A stretch of 64,000 nt of DNA from Amycolatopsis sp. CA-126428 (GTDB lineage Bacteria > Actinomycetota > Actinomycetes > Mycobacteriales > Pseudonocardiaceae): the NCBI RefSeq assembly GCF_002904335.1, contig NZ_PPHF01000152.1:62001-126000 (forward strand), written 5' to 3'. This document shows, in pieces, positions 33,991-41,674 of the stretch. The notes beneath the pieces are model-generated. The model worked only from the letters and a program-made list of their open reading frames with translations, searched no databases and had not been told where the DNA came from. The position numbers were made by a program, and so were the translations under genes. Position 1 is the first letter of the stretch. Every line of letters starts with the position of its first letter.

Positions 33991-34707
33991 TCAGTGCGGG
34001 GCGCCGACCTCGTACTCGGGCCGGTCGTTGAGCACCCGCACGGTCACCTTCTTCTGCTGCCCGCCGATCGTGACCGTGCAGTCGAACGTCGTCCCGTTGC
34101 GCGCGGCTTCGTTCGCCGGGCACTGCGCGTTCTTCACGTCCGGCTCGCCGTAGTTCTCGTTCAGGACCTTGACCACACCGTCCTGAAGGGACTGTTGCGC
34201 CAGGACGTCCCCGCGGAACGCGCCCAGCAGCCAAGCCGCGCCGCCGCCCAGCGCGAGCACCAGCACCGCCACGGCGGCGATCAGCAGCGGCTTCTTCGAC
34301 TTCGGCTTCTTCGGCGGCTCGACGGCGAAAGCGCCGAGACCGCCGTACTGCGTGGGCTGGAACCCGCCGCCGTACTGCTGCCCGGGCCCGGGAGCCGGCT
34401 GCTGCTGTTGGGGCGTCGGCTGGGACGGCGGCTGCCACGGGCCGCTGTTCGGCGGCCCGGGCTGCCACGGCCCGGAGAACGAGCCCGACGGCTGCCCCGG
34501 GTTCCACTGGCCGGGGTGGGACCCGGTGGTGTCGGGGCCGGGGTGCGCGCCCGGGCCGGCGTTCTGCTGCCACTGCCCGGCGTGCGGGCCGGTCGCCTGC
34601 TGTTCCGGCGGCCACCCCGCGGGGGTGCCGGGCGGGTTCGTCGGCGGCTGCCACCACTGCGGCTGCTGCGGGCCGGGTGGCTGGGACGGTGGTGACGGTG
34701 GCGTCAT
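33991..34707 (-). CDS. Proline-rich single-pass membrane protein, DUF4333-like
   Basis: The 238-residue product has a Pro/Gln/Gly-rich cytoplasmic N-terminus (residues 1-125) and one membrane helix near 140-162 (KKPLLIAAVAVLVLALGGGA). The C-terminal ~75-residue domain resembles DUF4333: it contains AQCPANEAARNGTTFDCTV, with two cysteines that could form a disulfide, and ends VTVRVLNDRPEYEV. Function is unknown. It lies 29 bases downstream of a lipoprotein gene on the same strand and probably shares its transcript. Confidence 0.75.
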   Translation of the reverse strand: MTPPSPPSQPPGPQQPQWWQPPTNPPGTPAGWPPEQQATGPHAGQWQQNAGPGAHPGPDTTGSHPGQWNPGQPSGSFSGPWQPGPPNSGPWQPPSQPTPQQQQPAPGPGQQYGGGFQPTQYGGLGAFAVEPPKKPKSKKPLLIAAVAVLVLALGGGAAWLLGAFRGDVLAQQSLQDGVVKVLNENYGEPDVKNAQCPANEAARNGTTFDCTVTIGGQQKKVTVRVLNDRPEYEVGAPH

Positions 34708-34736
34708 CGGAGATCACCTCGGGTCGTGGGCACGCC

Positions 34737-35630
34737 TCAGCTGCCTTGCGCTTCGCCGAGCCGGCGGTAGAAGTCGTCCATCGCCGCCCGGTCGGGCAGC
34801 ACCGTGATCTGGCTCGCGTCCGGCAGCTTCGGCATGTCCTGCAGGCTCGCCTTTCCGGTGAACCGGAATTCGTACTTGAGTTCGAGCTGGTGGCCGTCGC
34901 CGGCGAACTTGGCCTCCATCGCGAAGGAGGCGAGGCTGCCGTCCGGGTTCAGCGTGATGGTGGCCGGGACCGCGGCCTTCTTCAGCTCCGGCCCGATCTG
35001 GCCGGTGATGCTCGGCGGCAGGATCTCGACCTTGTCCTTGACGAAGATCCCGAACGGCACGTTCACCGTCAGCGCGGTCTTGCCGTCGCCGAGGCTCTTC
35101 GCCCCGCGGACGGCGCGCTTGTCGGCCTGGTACGCCTCCACGGCCGAGTCCGCCATCCGGCAGGGCGTCAGCACCCCGCCCCAGGCGCACGGCACGACCA
35201 GCCCGCCCTCCGGCTTCGGCATCGACACCCACGCCGTCGGCGAGACGCCCTTCTGCACGTACACCGGGCCGAGGTAGGTGTACTCCACCGTGCCGTCCGC
35301 GGGCGTGTACGTGTCGATGATCTCGTCGGGGTTCTTCTGCGACCGGTGCCGCACCGCGCGGTTCTCCGGGTTGCCGGTGCGCGCCGACGTCACGGTGCTG
35401 TGGATCCACTTGTCGTCGAACTTGAAGTAGGCGTCCAGCGAGTTGGTGACGTCGCGCGTGTCGGTGATGGCGTCGGAGAGCTTGCCGATCACCTGCTCGA
35501 ACTTGGCGCCGACGTAGTCCGCCGCGTCGTCGCCCTTCGGCAGCGCGGTGCCCGCCTTCGCCTGGCCGCAGGCGCTGACCAGGGCCAGCAGGGCGCCCAG
35601 GACGAAGATCGCCGTCGGTCGTTTGCTCAT
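34737..35630 (-). CDS. Putative lipoprotein, unknown function
   Basis: The 297 residues begin with a lipoprotein signal peptide (TAIFVLGALLALVSACGQAK), with the lipobox LVSAC at about residue 21. The mature part is a soluble extracytoplasmic domain with segments such as KFEQVIGKLSDAITDTRDV and WIHSTVTSARTGN. No family recognised; the size resembles actinobacterial LppX/LprG-type proteins, but I see no motif to confirm that. Divergent from rplM across about 260 bases. Confidence 0.75.
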   Translation of the reverse strand: MSKRPTAIFVLGALLALVSACGQAKAGTALPKGDDAADYVGAKFEQVIGKLSDAITDTRDVTNSLDAYFKFDDKWIHSTVTSARTGNPENRAVRHRSQKNPDEIIDTYTPADGTVEYTYLGPVYVQKGVSPTAWVSMPKPEGGLVVPCAWGGVLTPCRMADSAVEAYQADKRAVRGAKSLGDGKTALTVNVPFGIFVKDKVEILPPSITGQIGPELKKAAVPATITLNPDGSLASFAMEAKFAGDGHQLELKYEFRFTGKASLQDMPKLPDASQITVLPDRAAMDDFYRRLGEAQGS

Positions 35631-35891
35631 GCCGTCCCCTGCTCGCCTGGTGCCGTCCGGATCGCCCCATCCTCGCGTGCCGCGGCGGTGCGTGCAGGCG
35701 CTTCGGCGCGAAAATCCGGTAGGGTCCCGGCTGCGCCCGGGCCGCTAGGAGCCTAATATGGGCGCTTCCACCACCCCCCATGCGCGGGTGCGGTGACCGT
35801 GGGGGTATCTTCATATGTCGTTGTGCGCTGCGGCGCGTAAGCGCTAGGCCCGCACAGAACCCACACGCAATGTTGACGACGAGGTAGACCC
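35631..35891. promoter_or_regulatory. Divergent lipoprotein/rplM promoter region
   Basis: 261 bases between the divergent lipoprotein gene and rplM. TAATAT at 35754-35759 is a good -10-like hexamer for plus-strand transcription, about 130 bases upstream of rplM. A second possible site lies around TAAGCGCTAGG (35839). The rplM binding site is GAGGTAG at about 35881. Confidence 0.4.
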
Positions 35892-36344
35892 TTGCCCACG
35901 TACAGCCCCAAGCCCGGCGACGTCACTCGTGCCTGGCACGTGATCGACGCCGAGGATGTCGTGCTCGGACGGCTGGCGACCGAGGTCGCCACGCTGCTGC
36001 GCGGCAAGCACAAGCCGACCTACGCCCCGCACGTGGACACCGGTGACTTCGTCATCATCGTCAACGCCGAGAAGGTCGCGCTCACCGGAAACAAGCGCGA
36101 GCAGAAGTTCGCGTACCGGCACAGCGGTTACCCGGGCGGTCTGCGGAAGCGCTCGTTCGGCGAGCTGCTGGACACCAAGCCCGAGCACCTTGTCGAAAAG
36201 GTCGTCAAGGGCATGCTGCCGAAGAACAAGCTCGGCCGCGCCCAGGCGAAGAAGCTGAAGGTGTACGCCGGCTCGCAGCACCCGCACGCCGCGCAGCAGC
36301 CGCAGGCGCGCGAGATCACCAAGATCGCGCAGGTCGCGCAGTGA
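35892..36344 (+). CDS. rplM: 50S ribosomal protein L13
   Basis: L13 is an early-assembly 23S rRNA protein. I use the TTG at 35892, ten bases after GAGGTAG, because the product then starts PTYSPKPGDVTRAWHVIDA, the family N-terminus, with 150 residues. Other hallmarks are VLGRLATEVATLLRGKHKP and GLRKRSFGELLDTKPEHLVE. Its stop overlaps the GTG of rpsI. Confidence 0.96.
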   Translation: MPTYSPKPGDVTRAWHVIDAEDVVLGRLATEVATLLRGKHKPTYAPHVDTGDFVIIVNAEKVALTGNKREQKFAYRHSGYPGGLRKRSFGELLDTKPEHLVEKVVKGMLPKNKLGRAQAKKLKVYAGSQHPHAAQQPQAREITKIAQVAQ

Positions 36345-36943
36345 GTGAGGAACAGTCTGTGACCAGCACCGAGACCGAGACCCCCGAGGTCGTCGAGGCC
36401 CCCGAGGCGACCGAGTCCGGCGCCGTCGAGACCAGCGAAACCCCGGTCGCGACCAGCGAGACCCCCGCCGCGACCAGCGAAACCCCCGCTGCGACCAGCG
36501 AGACCCCGGTCGCCACGAGCGAGAGCGCCGCCGCGCCGCGCCCGTCGCGCGCCGCGGGCGGCAACGCGCAGACCGTCGGCCGCCGCAAGGAAGCCGTCGT
36601 CCGCGTGCGGGTCGTCCCGGGTACCGGCCAGTTCAAGCTCAACGGCCGCACCCTCGAGGAGTACTTCCCGAACAAGGTGCACCAGCAGCTCATCAAGGAC
36701 CCGCTGGTCCTGGTCGAGAAGCCGGACTCGTTCGACATCTTCGCCAACCTCCACGGTGGCGGCGTCTCGGGTCAGGCGGGCGCGCTGCGCCTGGCGATCG
36801 CCCGTGCGCTCATCGAGGTCGACGCCGACGACCGCCCGGCCCTCAAGAAGGCCGGCTTCCTCACCCGTGACGCGCGCGCCACGGAGCGGAAGAAGTACGG
36901 CCTCAAGAAGGCCCGCAAGGCCCCGCAGTACAGCAAGCGCTGA
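36341..36943 (+). CDS. rpsI: 30S ribosomal protein S9 with repeat N-terminus
   Basis: S9 reaches the P-site tRNA with its C-terminal arginine tail. The core starts near residue 75 (TVGRRKEAVVRVRVVPGTGQ) and ends LKKARKAPQYSKR, the S9 signature. The ~70-residue N-terminal extension is acidic and contains five near-identical heptads of the type ATSETPA/V, encoded by 21-base repeats (about 36430-36520). Total 200 residues against 130 in E. coli. GTG start overlaps rplM. Confidence 0.96.
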   Translation: MSEEQSVTSTETETPEVVEAPEATESGAVETSETPVATSETPAATSETPAATSETPVATSESAAAPRPSRAAGGNAQTVGRRKEAVVRVRVVPGTGQFKLNGRTLEEYFPNKVHQQLIKDPLVLVEKPDSFDIFANLHGGGVSGQAGALRLAIARALIEVDADDRPALKKAGFLTRDARATERKKYGLKKARKAPQYSKR

Positions 36944-36966
36944 TCGCGCCCTCCAGGCGCGAACCA

Positions 36967-37010
36967 CCGGAGCGCCCATCCGTCCATCGGATGGGCGCTC
37001 CGGCGTTTTT
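36967..37010 (+). terminator. Terminator after rpsI
   Basis: Perfect 15-base-pair stem CCGGAGCGCCCATCC - gtccatc - GGATGGGCGCTCCGG followed by CGTTTTT, 23 bases after the rpsI stop. It separates the rplM-rpsI operon from glmM. Confidence 0.94.
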
Positions 37011-37128
37011 CTGGGTTGCCTCGGGCACCGTGTCGTTTCCGTGCCCCGGAGCGACATCATCGGGGTGGGGGAACGCGGTCCGCGAGGATCGCTAGGTTGT
37101 CGTGGTGGTCGCAGAAGGAGGTCGACAG

Positions 37129-38463
37129 ATGGCACGCCTGTTCGGAACCGACGGGGTCCGTGGCCTGGCCAACGCCGAGCTGACGCCGGAGCTCGCGCTG
37201 GCGCTGGCGGCCAGTGCCGCCCGCGTGCTCGCCGCGCACGACCGCTCGCACCGGCCGGTTGCGGTCGTCGGCCGCGACCCGCGCGCCAGCGGCGAGATGC
37301 TGGAAGCCGCGGTCGTGGCGGGCCTCACGTCCGCCGGGGCCGACGTGCGCCGCGTCGGGGTGCTGCCCACGCCGGCCGTCGCCCACCTGGTCGGCGCGCT
37401 CGAGGCCGACCTCGGCGTGATGATCTCCGCGTCGCACAACCCGATGCCCGACAACGGCATCAAGCTCTTCGCCGCGGGCGGGCACAAGCTCCCCGACGGC
37501 ATCGAGGACGAGATCGAAGCCGGCGTGTCCGCCGACGCCGTCCGCCCGACGGGTGCCGGTGTGGGGCGCGTCACAGACGTCGAAGACGCCCTCGACCGCT
37601 ACGCCGCCCACCTGCTCGACGCCACGCCGAACCCGCTCGCCGGGCTCAAGGTGGTCGTCGACTGCGCCAACGGGGCTTCGTCGGCCGCCGCGCCCGAGGT
37701 CTACCGCCGCGCCGGGGCCGAGGTCGTCGCGCTGCACGCCGACCCGGACGGCATCAACATCAACCAGCACTGCGGCTCCAACCACCCGGAGAAGCTGCGC
37801 GAAGCGGTCGTCGCCCACGGCGCCGACCTCGGCATCGCGCACGACGGCGACGCCGACCGCTGCGTGGCCGTCGACTCCGCCGGCGAGCTGGTGGACGGCG
37901 ACCAGATCATGGCGGTCCTGGCGCTCGCGCTGGCCGAGTCCGGCGAGCTGACCAAGGACACCCTGGTCGCCACCGTGATGAGCAACCTCGGCCTGCACCT
38001 GGCCATGAAGGCGCACGGCATCACCGTGGTCACGGCCGCGGTGGGCGACCGGTACGTCCTGGAGGAGCTGCGGGCCGGCGGGTTCGCGCTGGGCGGCGAG
38101 CAGTCGGGTCACGTCGTGCTCCCGGCGCACGCCACCACCGGCGACGGCCTGCTGACCGCGTTGCGCATGATGAGCCGCATGGCCGAGACGGGCAAGTCCC
38201 TGGCCGACCTGGCGGCCGTGATGAACCGCCTGCCGCAGGTGCTGGTCAACGTCCCGGTCGCCGACAAGGCCGCGGTCGCCGGCTCCTCCGAGGTCCGCAC
38301 CGCCGTCGGCGAGGTCGAGGCCGAGCTGGGCGAGGAGGGCCGGGTGCTGCTGCGCCCGTCCGGCACCGAGCAGCTGGTCCGCGTGATGGTCGAGGCGCCG
38401 GCGCAGTCCACCGCCCAGGCCGCGGCCGACCGCCTGGCCGGCGTCGTCTCAGCGGTTTCCTGA
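37129..38463 (+). CDS. glmM: Phosphoglucosamine mutase
   Basis: Interconverts glucosamine-6-phosphate and glucosamine-1-phosphate on the way to UDP-GlcNAc for peptidoglycan. From the ATG after AGAAGGAGGTCGACAG the product is 444 residues, starting MARLFGTDGVRGLANAEL. The phosphoserine is Ser102 in MISASHNPMPDNGIKLF; the metal loop is HDGDADRCVAVD; the sugar-binding loop is GGEQSGHVVLP; the C-terminal phosphate site is RPSGTEQLVRVMVE. It works with glmS, 7.5 kb downstream. Confidence 0.97.
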   Translation: MARLFGTDGVRGLANAELTPELALALAASAARVLAAHDRSHRPVAVVGRDPRASGEMLEAAVVAGLTSAGADVRRVGVLPTPAVAHLVGALEADLGVMISASHNPMPDNGIKLFAAGGHKLPDGIEDEIEAGVSADAVRPTGAGVGRVTDVEDALDRYAAHLLDATPNPLAGLKVVVDCANGASSAAAPEVYRRAGAEVVALHADPDGININQHCGSNHPEKLREAVVAHGADLGIAHDGDADRCVAVDSAGELVDGDQIMAVLALALAESGELTKDTLVATVMSNLGLHLAMKAHGITVVTAAVGDRYVLEELRAGGFALGGEQSGHVVLPAHATTGDGLLTALRMMSRMAETGKSLADLAAVMNRLPQVLVNVPVADKAAVAGSSEVRTAVGEVEAELGEEGRVLLRPSGTEQLVRVMVEAPAQSTAQAAADRLAGVVSAVS

Positions 38464-38477
38464 GTCTGCCGCGGCTG

Positions 38478-38521
38478 TCGTGAGTGGTAACGCGGGTTCT
38501 AACCCGCCTTACCACTCACGA
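38478..38521. repeat. 44-base palindromic repeat, copy 3
   Basis: Arms TCGTGAGTGGTAAcGCGGGTT / AACCCGCcTTACCACTCACGA, with a single mismatch pair and centre TTCTAA. It lies between convergent glmM and the P450-like gene. On the minus strand the P450-like frame runs into it and uses its TAG (38499-38501) as stop, so the last seven residues, VVSGKAG, are encoded by the repeat. Confidence 0.88.
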
Positions 38522-39383
38522 CGACGTGCGCCGAGGCCAAGCCGTGGAACACCGGGTGGGTCTTCCAGCGGACTTCGTCCACCCGGCAGCCGGGGCCGAG
38601 GACCTTCGCCAGCGCCGTGAGCGCGATCTCGCCTTCGGCCACCGCGACCCCGGAGCCGGGGCACGCGTGCCGGCCGAGGCCGAACGGCAGGCCGCCGGCC
38701 AGGGAGATCGCCACCGGGCCGTCCGGGCCGAACCGGAGGACGTACCGGGCCGGGCAGATCGCCGTCACCAGCTCCCGCACGCTCCGCGGACCCGAAGTCG
38801 CGAGTTCCAGGCCGGCGCCGGCCAGGAAGTTCAGCGAGTTCTCGTACGCCGCGTGCGCCAAGACCACCGGGTTGAACATCAGCTCGTCGTCGTCCACCCG
38901 CCCGGCCACGTGCGCGGCCCGCAGCGCCGTCAGCCCGCCCGGCCCCGCCTGGGTCCGGCTGAGTTGCACGGCCAGCCGGAACGCCGACACCTGCCCCGCC
39001 CGGTCGGTGCCGCCGAAGACGTCGAGGTTCGCCGTCGTCGCCTCGAGGTGGTCCAGGAACACGTCGTCGAGGGGCACGCCCAGCACCGCCGACGTCACCG
39101 CGCCCGCCACCGGCCGCGCGAAGTCACGCACCAGGTCGAACGACGTCCCCAGCCCGGCCACGGTCGTTTCGATCCCGGCTCGGAGGGACGCGGGAAACGG
39201 CTCCAGGCCGGCGATGATCTCCCGCAGCACCGCGCGCAGGCGAGTGTGTTCTTCGCCGTCCCGCAGCAGCACGCTGGGCGAGCCGCCGCCGGGATCCGAC
39301 GTCAGCTCGGGTGACCGCAGGGCCCGCGCGCACGCGTCGCGGCCGGAGACCACCCCGATGCCGTGCCGTTCGAACTCGTCCAT
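38499..39383 (-). CDS. Short, atypical cytochrome P450-like protein
   Basis: The 294-residue product keeps several P450 features: a C-helix-like GEEHTRLRAVLREI, an I-helix-like AHAAYENSLNFLAGAG, and the heme loop LPFGLGRHACPGSGVAVAE with its cysteine. It is about 100 residues short: the N-terminal beta region is absent, no ExxR motif is visible between the I-helix and the heme loop, and that interval is only ~55 residues where about 110 is normal. I chose the ATG at 39383; the frame extends much further upstream antisense to the ligase gene. It is divergent from the acyl-AMP ligase with only 30 bases between starts. Activity is uncertain. Confidence 0.75.
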   Translation of the reverse strand: MDEFERHGIGVVSGRDACARALRSPELTSDPGGGSPSVLLRDGEEHTRLRAVLREIIAGLEPFPASLRAGIETTVAGLGTSFDLVRDFARPVAGAVTSAVLGVPLDDVFLDHLEATTANLDVFGGTDRAGQVSAFRLAVQLSRTQAGPGGLTALRAAHVAGRVDDDELMFNPVVLAHAAYENSLNFLAGAGLELATSGPRSVRELVTAICPARYVLRFGPDGPVAISLAGGLPFGLGRHACPGSGVAVAEGEIALTALAKVLGPGCRVDEVRWKTHPVFHGLASAHVVVSGKAG

Positions 39384-39413
39384 CGCTTCGACACCGTAGG
39401 GCAGGATGGGGCG

Positions 39414-40952
39414 GTGCCGCCCGCAGCCGTCCCGGATGACGTCCTGGCCACGCCGTTCACGGACTACCTGCTCCGCAACGCGGCCGCGGACCGCCCCGCG
39501 TTCACCTGCCGCACGTTCCCCGGACCGGCCGACCACACGCTGACCTGGCCGCAGGTGCTGGCCCGCGTCCGCGGGGTCGCCCGCGAGCTGCGGCGCGTCA
39601 CCCGGCCGGGTGATCGGGTGGCGATCGTCGCCCGGCAGGACCTCGGCTACGTCACCGCCTTCCTCGGGACGCTCTACGCGGGGCGCGTCGCGGTGCCGCT
39701 GTCCGTCCCGACCGGCCGCACCGGCCGCGCCCGGATCGAGGCGGCCTTCGCGGACGCCACCCCGGCGGCCTGCCTGACCTCGAAGGACTTCCTGGACAAG
39801 GTCCCGCCGGGCACCGCGTTCGCCGTCGAGGACATCGAGGACGCCGGGCCCGGCGACGCCGAGCCGGCCGCCGCCGTGGCGATGACCGACCCGGCGTACC
39901 TGCAGTACACGTCCGGCTCGACGCGCCGCCCGGCCGGCGCGGTGATCTCGCACCGCGCGCTGGTGGCCGCCTGCTGGCAGACCACGCGGTGCTACGGCGC
40001 CGACGCGTCGACCCCGCTGGCCGGCTGGGTGCCGTTCTTCCACGACATGGGCCTGGTCCTGCTCATCGGCACGCCGGTCTTCCTCGGCTCGCGGTCGGTC
40101 TTCGGCACGCCGATGGAGTTCGTGCGCGACCCGCTGCGCTGGATCCGGCTGCTGGCCGAGCTGCCGGGAGTCGTCAGTGCCGCGCCCAACTTCGCCTTCG
40201 ACCTGGCCGCGGAAGCGGCGGGGGACCTCGAAGCCGTCGACCTCTCGCGGGTGAACTCGGTGCTCAACGGCAGCGAGCCGGTCCGCGCGGCCACCGTCGA
40301 GGCCTTCGCGCGGGCCTTCGCCCCCTTCGGGCTGCCGCGGGCCGCGCACAAGCCGTGTTACGGGCTGGCCGAGGCGACGGTGTTCGTCACGAGCGCGGGC
40401 GCCGAAGGGCCCACCGTGCGGACGTTCGACGGCGAGCCGCGCGTGTCGGTCGGGCGGCCGTACGGCCAGCGGATCCGCATTGTCGACAAAGAGATCCAGG
40501 TGTCCGGGCCCAACGTCGCCGACGGCTACTGGGGGCGGGACGACGTCATCGCCCCCGGCGGCTGGCTGCGCACCGGCGACCTCGGCTTCGTCCACGACGG
40601 CGAGCTCTACGTCACCGGACGGCTCAAGGACCTGATCATCGTCGACGGCCGCAACCACCACCCGCAGGACATCGAAGCCACCGTCGAGGCCGCGCACCCC
40701 GGCATCCGGCGCGTCGCCGCGTTCGCCGTGCGGGACGGCCACGGCGAAGGCGTCGCGGTCGTGGCCGGGTGCACCGCGCCGGACGCCTCGGTCGAGACGG
40801 CCGTGCGGCGGGCCGTCTCGGCGGCCCACGACCTGCCGCTGCGCGCCCTGTGGCTGGTGCGGCCGGGCGAGGTGCCGCGGACCACCAGCGGCAAGGTGTC
40901 CCGCACCGCCGCCCGCGAGCGCTGGTGGGACGAGAATGAGCGGCATGGCTGA
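39414..40952 (+). CDS. Acyl-AMP ligase (FAAL-like adenylating enzyme)
   Basis: A 512-residue ANL-family enzyme expected to adenylate a carboxylic acid and load it on the ACP encoded next. Motifs: the P-loop-like YTSGSTRRPAGAVISH, LAGWVPFFHDMGLV (typical of fatty acyl-AMP ligases), CYGLAEATVFVTS, GWLRTGDLGFVHDGELYVTG, the hinge DLIIVDGRNHHPQDIE and C-terminal lysine motif TTSGKVSR. The GTG at 39414 is chosen; a GTG at 39363 would overlap the divergent gene. It overlaps the ACP gene by 17 bases. Substrate is unknown. Confidence 0.88.
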   Translation: MPPAAVPDDVLATPFTDYLLRNAAADRPAFTCRTFPGPADHTLTWPQVLARVRGVARELRRVTRPGDRVAIVARQDLGYVTAFLGTLYAGRVAVPLSVPTGRTGRARIEAAFADATPAACLTSKDFLDKVPPGTAFAVEDIEDAGPGDAEPAAAVAMTDPAYLQYTSGSTRRPAGAVISHRALVAACWQTTRCYGADASTPLAGWVPFFHDMGLVLLIGTPVFLGSRSVFGTPMEFVRDPLRWIRLLAELPGVVSAAPNFAFDLAAEAAGDLEAVDLSRVNSVLNGSEPVRAATVEAFARAFAPFGLPRAAHKPCYGLAEATVFVTSAGAEGPTVRTFDGEPRVSVGRPYGQRIRIVDKEIQVSGPNVADGYWGRDDVIAPGGWLRTGDLGFVHDGELYVTGRLKDLIIVDGRNHHPQDIEATVEAAHPGIRRVAAFAVRDGHGEGVAVVAGCTAPDASVETAVRRAVSAAHDLPLRALWLVRPGEVPRTTSGKVSRTAARERWWDENERHG

Positions 40953-41205
40953 CCCGGGCACCTACGTCGACGAGATCCGGCGGATCATCAGCTTCGCGCT
41001 GGAGATCCCGCCCGAGCGGCTCGCCGACACGACGCCGTTCGACGACCTCGGCATGACGTCCCGCCAGCGGATCCAGCTGCTGGCGCGGGTCGAGGTGAAC
41101 TACGGCGTCTCGGTCGACCTCGACGAGCTCGACCGGCTGGTGGACATCCGCGGCGTCGCCGAGGTGATCTCCGAGGCGGTCGCGGCGCAGCGCGCCGGCG
41201 GGTAG
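40936..41205 (+). CDS. Acyl carrier protein
   Basis: The 89-residue protein has an ACP four-helix pattern. The phosphopantetheine serine is in FDDLGMTSRQRIQLLARVE, about residue 42, with an Arg after Ser instead of the Leu usual in fatty-acid ACPs. ATG at 40936 lies inside the end of the ligase gene, so translation is coupled. An ATG at 40945 is a second choice. It should receive the acyl group from the ligase. Confidence 0.9.
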   Translation: MSGMADPGTYVDEIRRIISFALEIPPERLADTTPFDDLGMTSRQRIQLLARVEVNYGVSVDLDELDRLVDIRGVAEVISEAVAAQRAGG

Positions 41206-41359
41206 GTCCCGGCCGGGTGCAGTTGGCGGAAGCCCAGGTCCGCCGCCCGGCCGACCGCTAGACTCTGTGTGCATCTGCGACGGCACCGAACGGTGTCCGG
41301 GCGCGTCACAGTCCCGGAACGTCAGTAGGGACCTGTGGGGATCGAAGGGGGCAGCGACC
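41206..41359 (+). promoter_or_regulatory. Promoter region of the second T7SS substrate island
   Basis: 154 bases between the ACP gene and the next gene. TAGACT at about 41260 is a plausible -10 box, with no clear -35. The binding site is GGGGGCAGCGACC. Codon pattern and gene type change here, supporting a new transcription unit. Confidence 0.4.
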
Positions 41360-41674
41360 ATGCCGAACGGGTATGAAGCGAGTTCGGAGGCGATGACGCG
41401 GGCGCAGATCCGCTTGGCGGACGTCGCCGACGACCCGGCGGCCGAGGCCAAGAAGGTCGCGCCGACGGAGATCGTCGCCGTGGACTTCGGCCGCGTGCAC
41501 CAGGAGAGCTTCGGCAAGTACAAGGCCGGGATGGACGAGATCGGCGCGGGCCTGACGGGGTTGTCGAACGCCCTGATGAACCTCGGCGGCGGAATCGGGA
41601 CCGCGGGCGGCAAGTACACCACGCAGGAAGCGAACGCCGGCGCGACGGCGAACCAGGCCGGGGGTAACCGCTGA
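41360..41674 (+). CDS. Small T7SS substrate-like protein with YxxxE motif
   Basis: The 104-residue helical protein has no signal peptide. Its C-terminal part ends GGKYTTQEANAGATANQAGG, where YTTQE fits the YxxxD/E export motif of type VII substrates. The middle (SFGKYKAGMDEIGAGLTGLS) could be a helical hairpin; a WxG is missing. ATG at 41360 chosen for the nearby GAAGGGGGCAG. The stop overlaps the next start (TGATG), so the two products probably form a pair. Confidence 0.7.
   Translation: MPNGYEASSEAMTRAQIRLADVADDPAAEAKKVAPTEIVAVDFGRVHQESFGKYKAGMDEIGAGLTGLSNALMNLGGGIGTAGGKYTTQEANAGATANQAGGNR

Noticed and set aside
38499..40961. 820-codon minus-strand frame suggesting a large fused P450
   Set aside because: Residues upstream of MDEFERHG are antisense to the acyl-AMP ligase, which has all family motifs; only the last 294 codons are credible.
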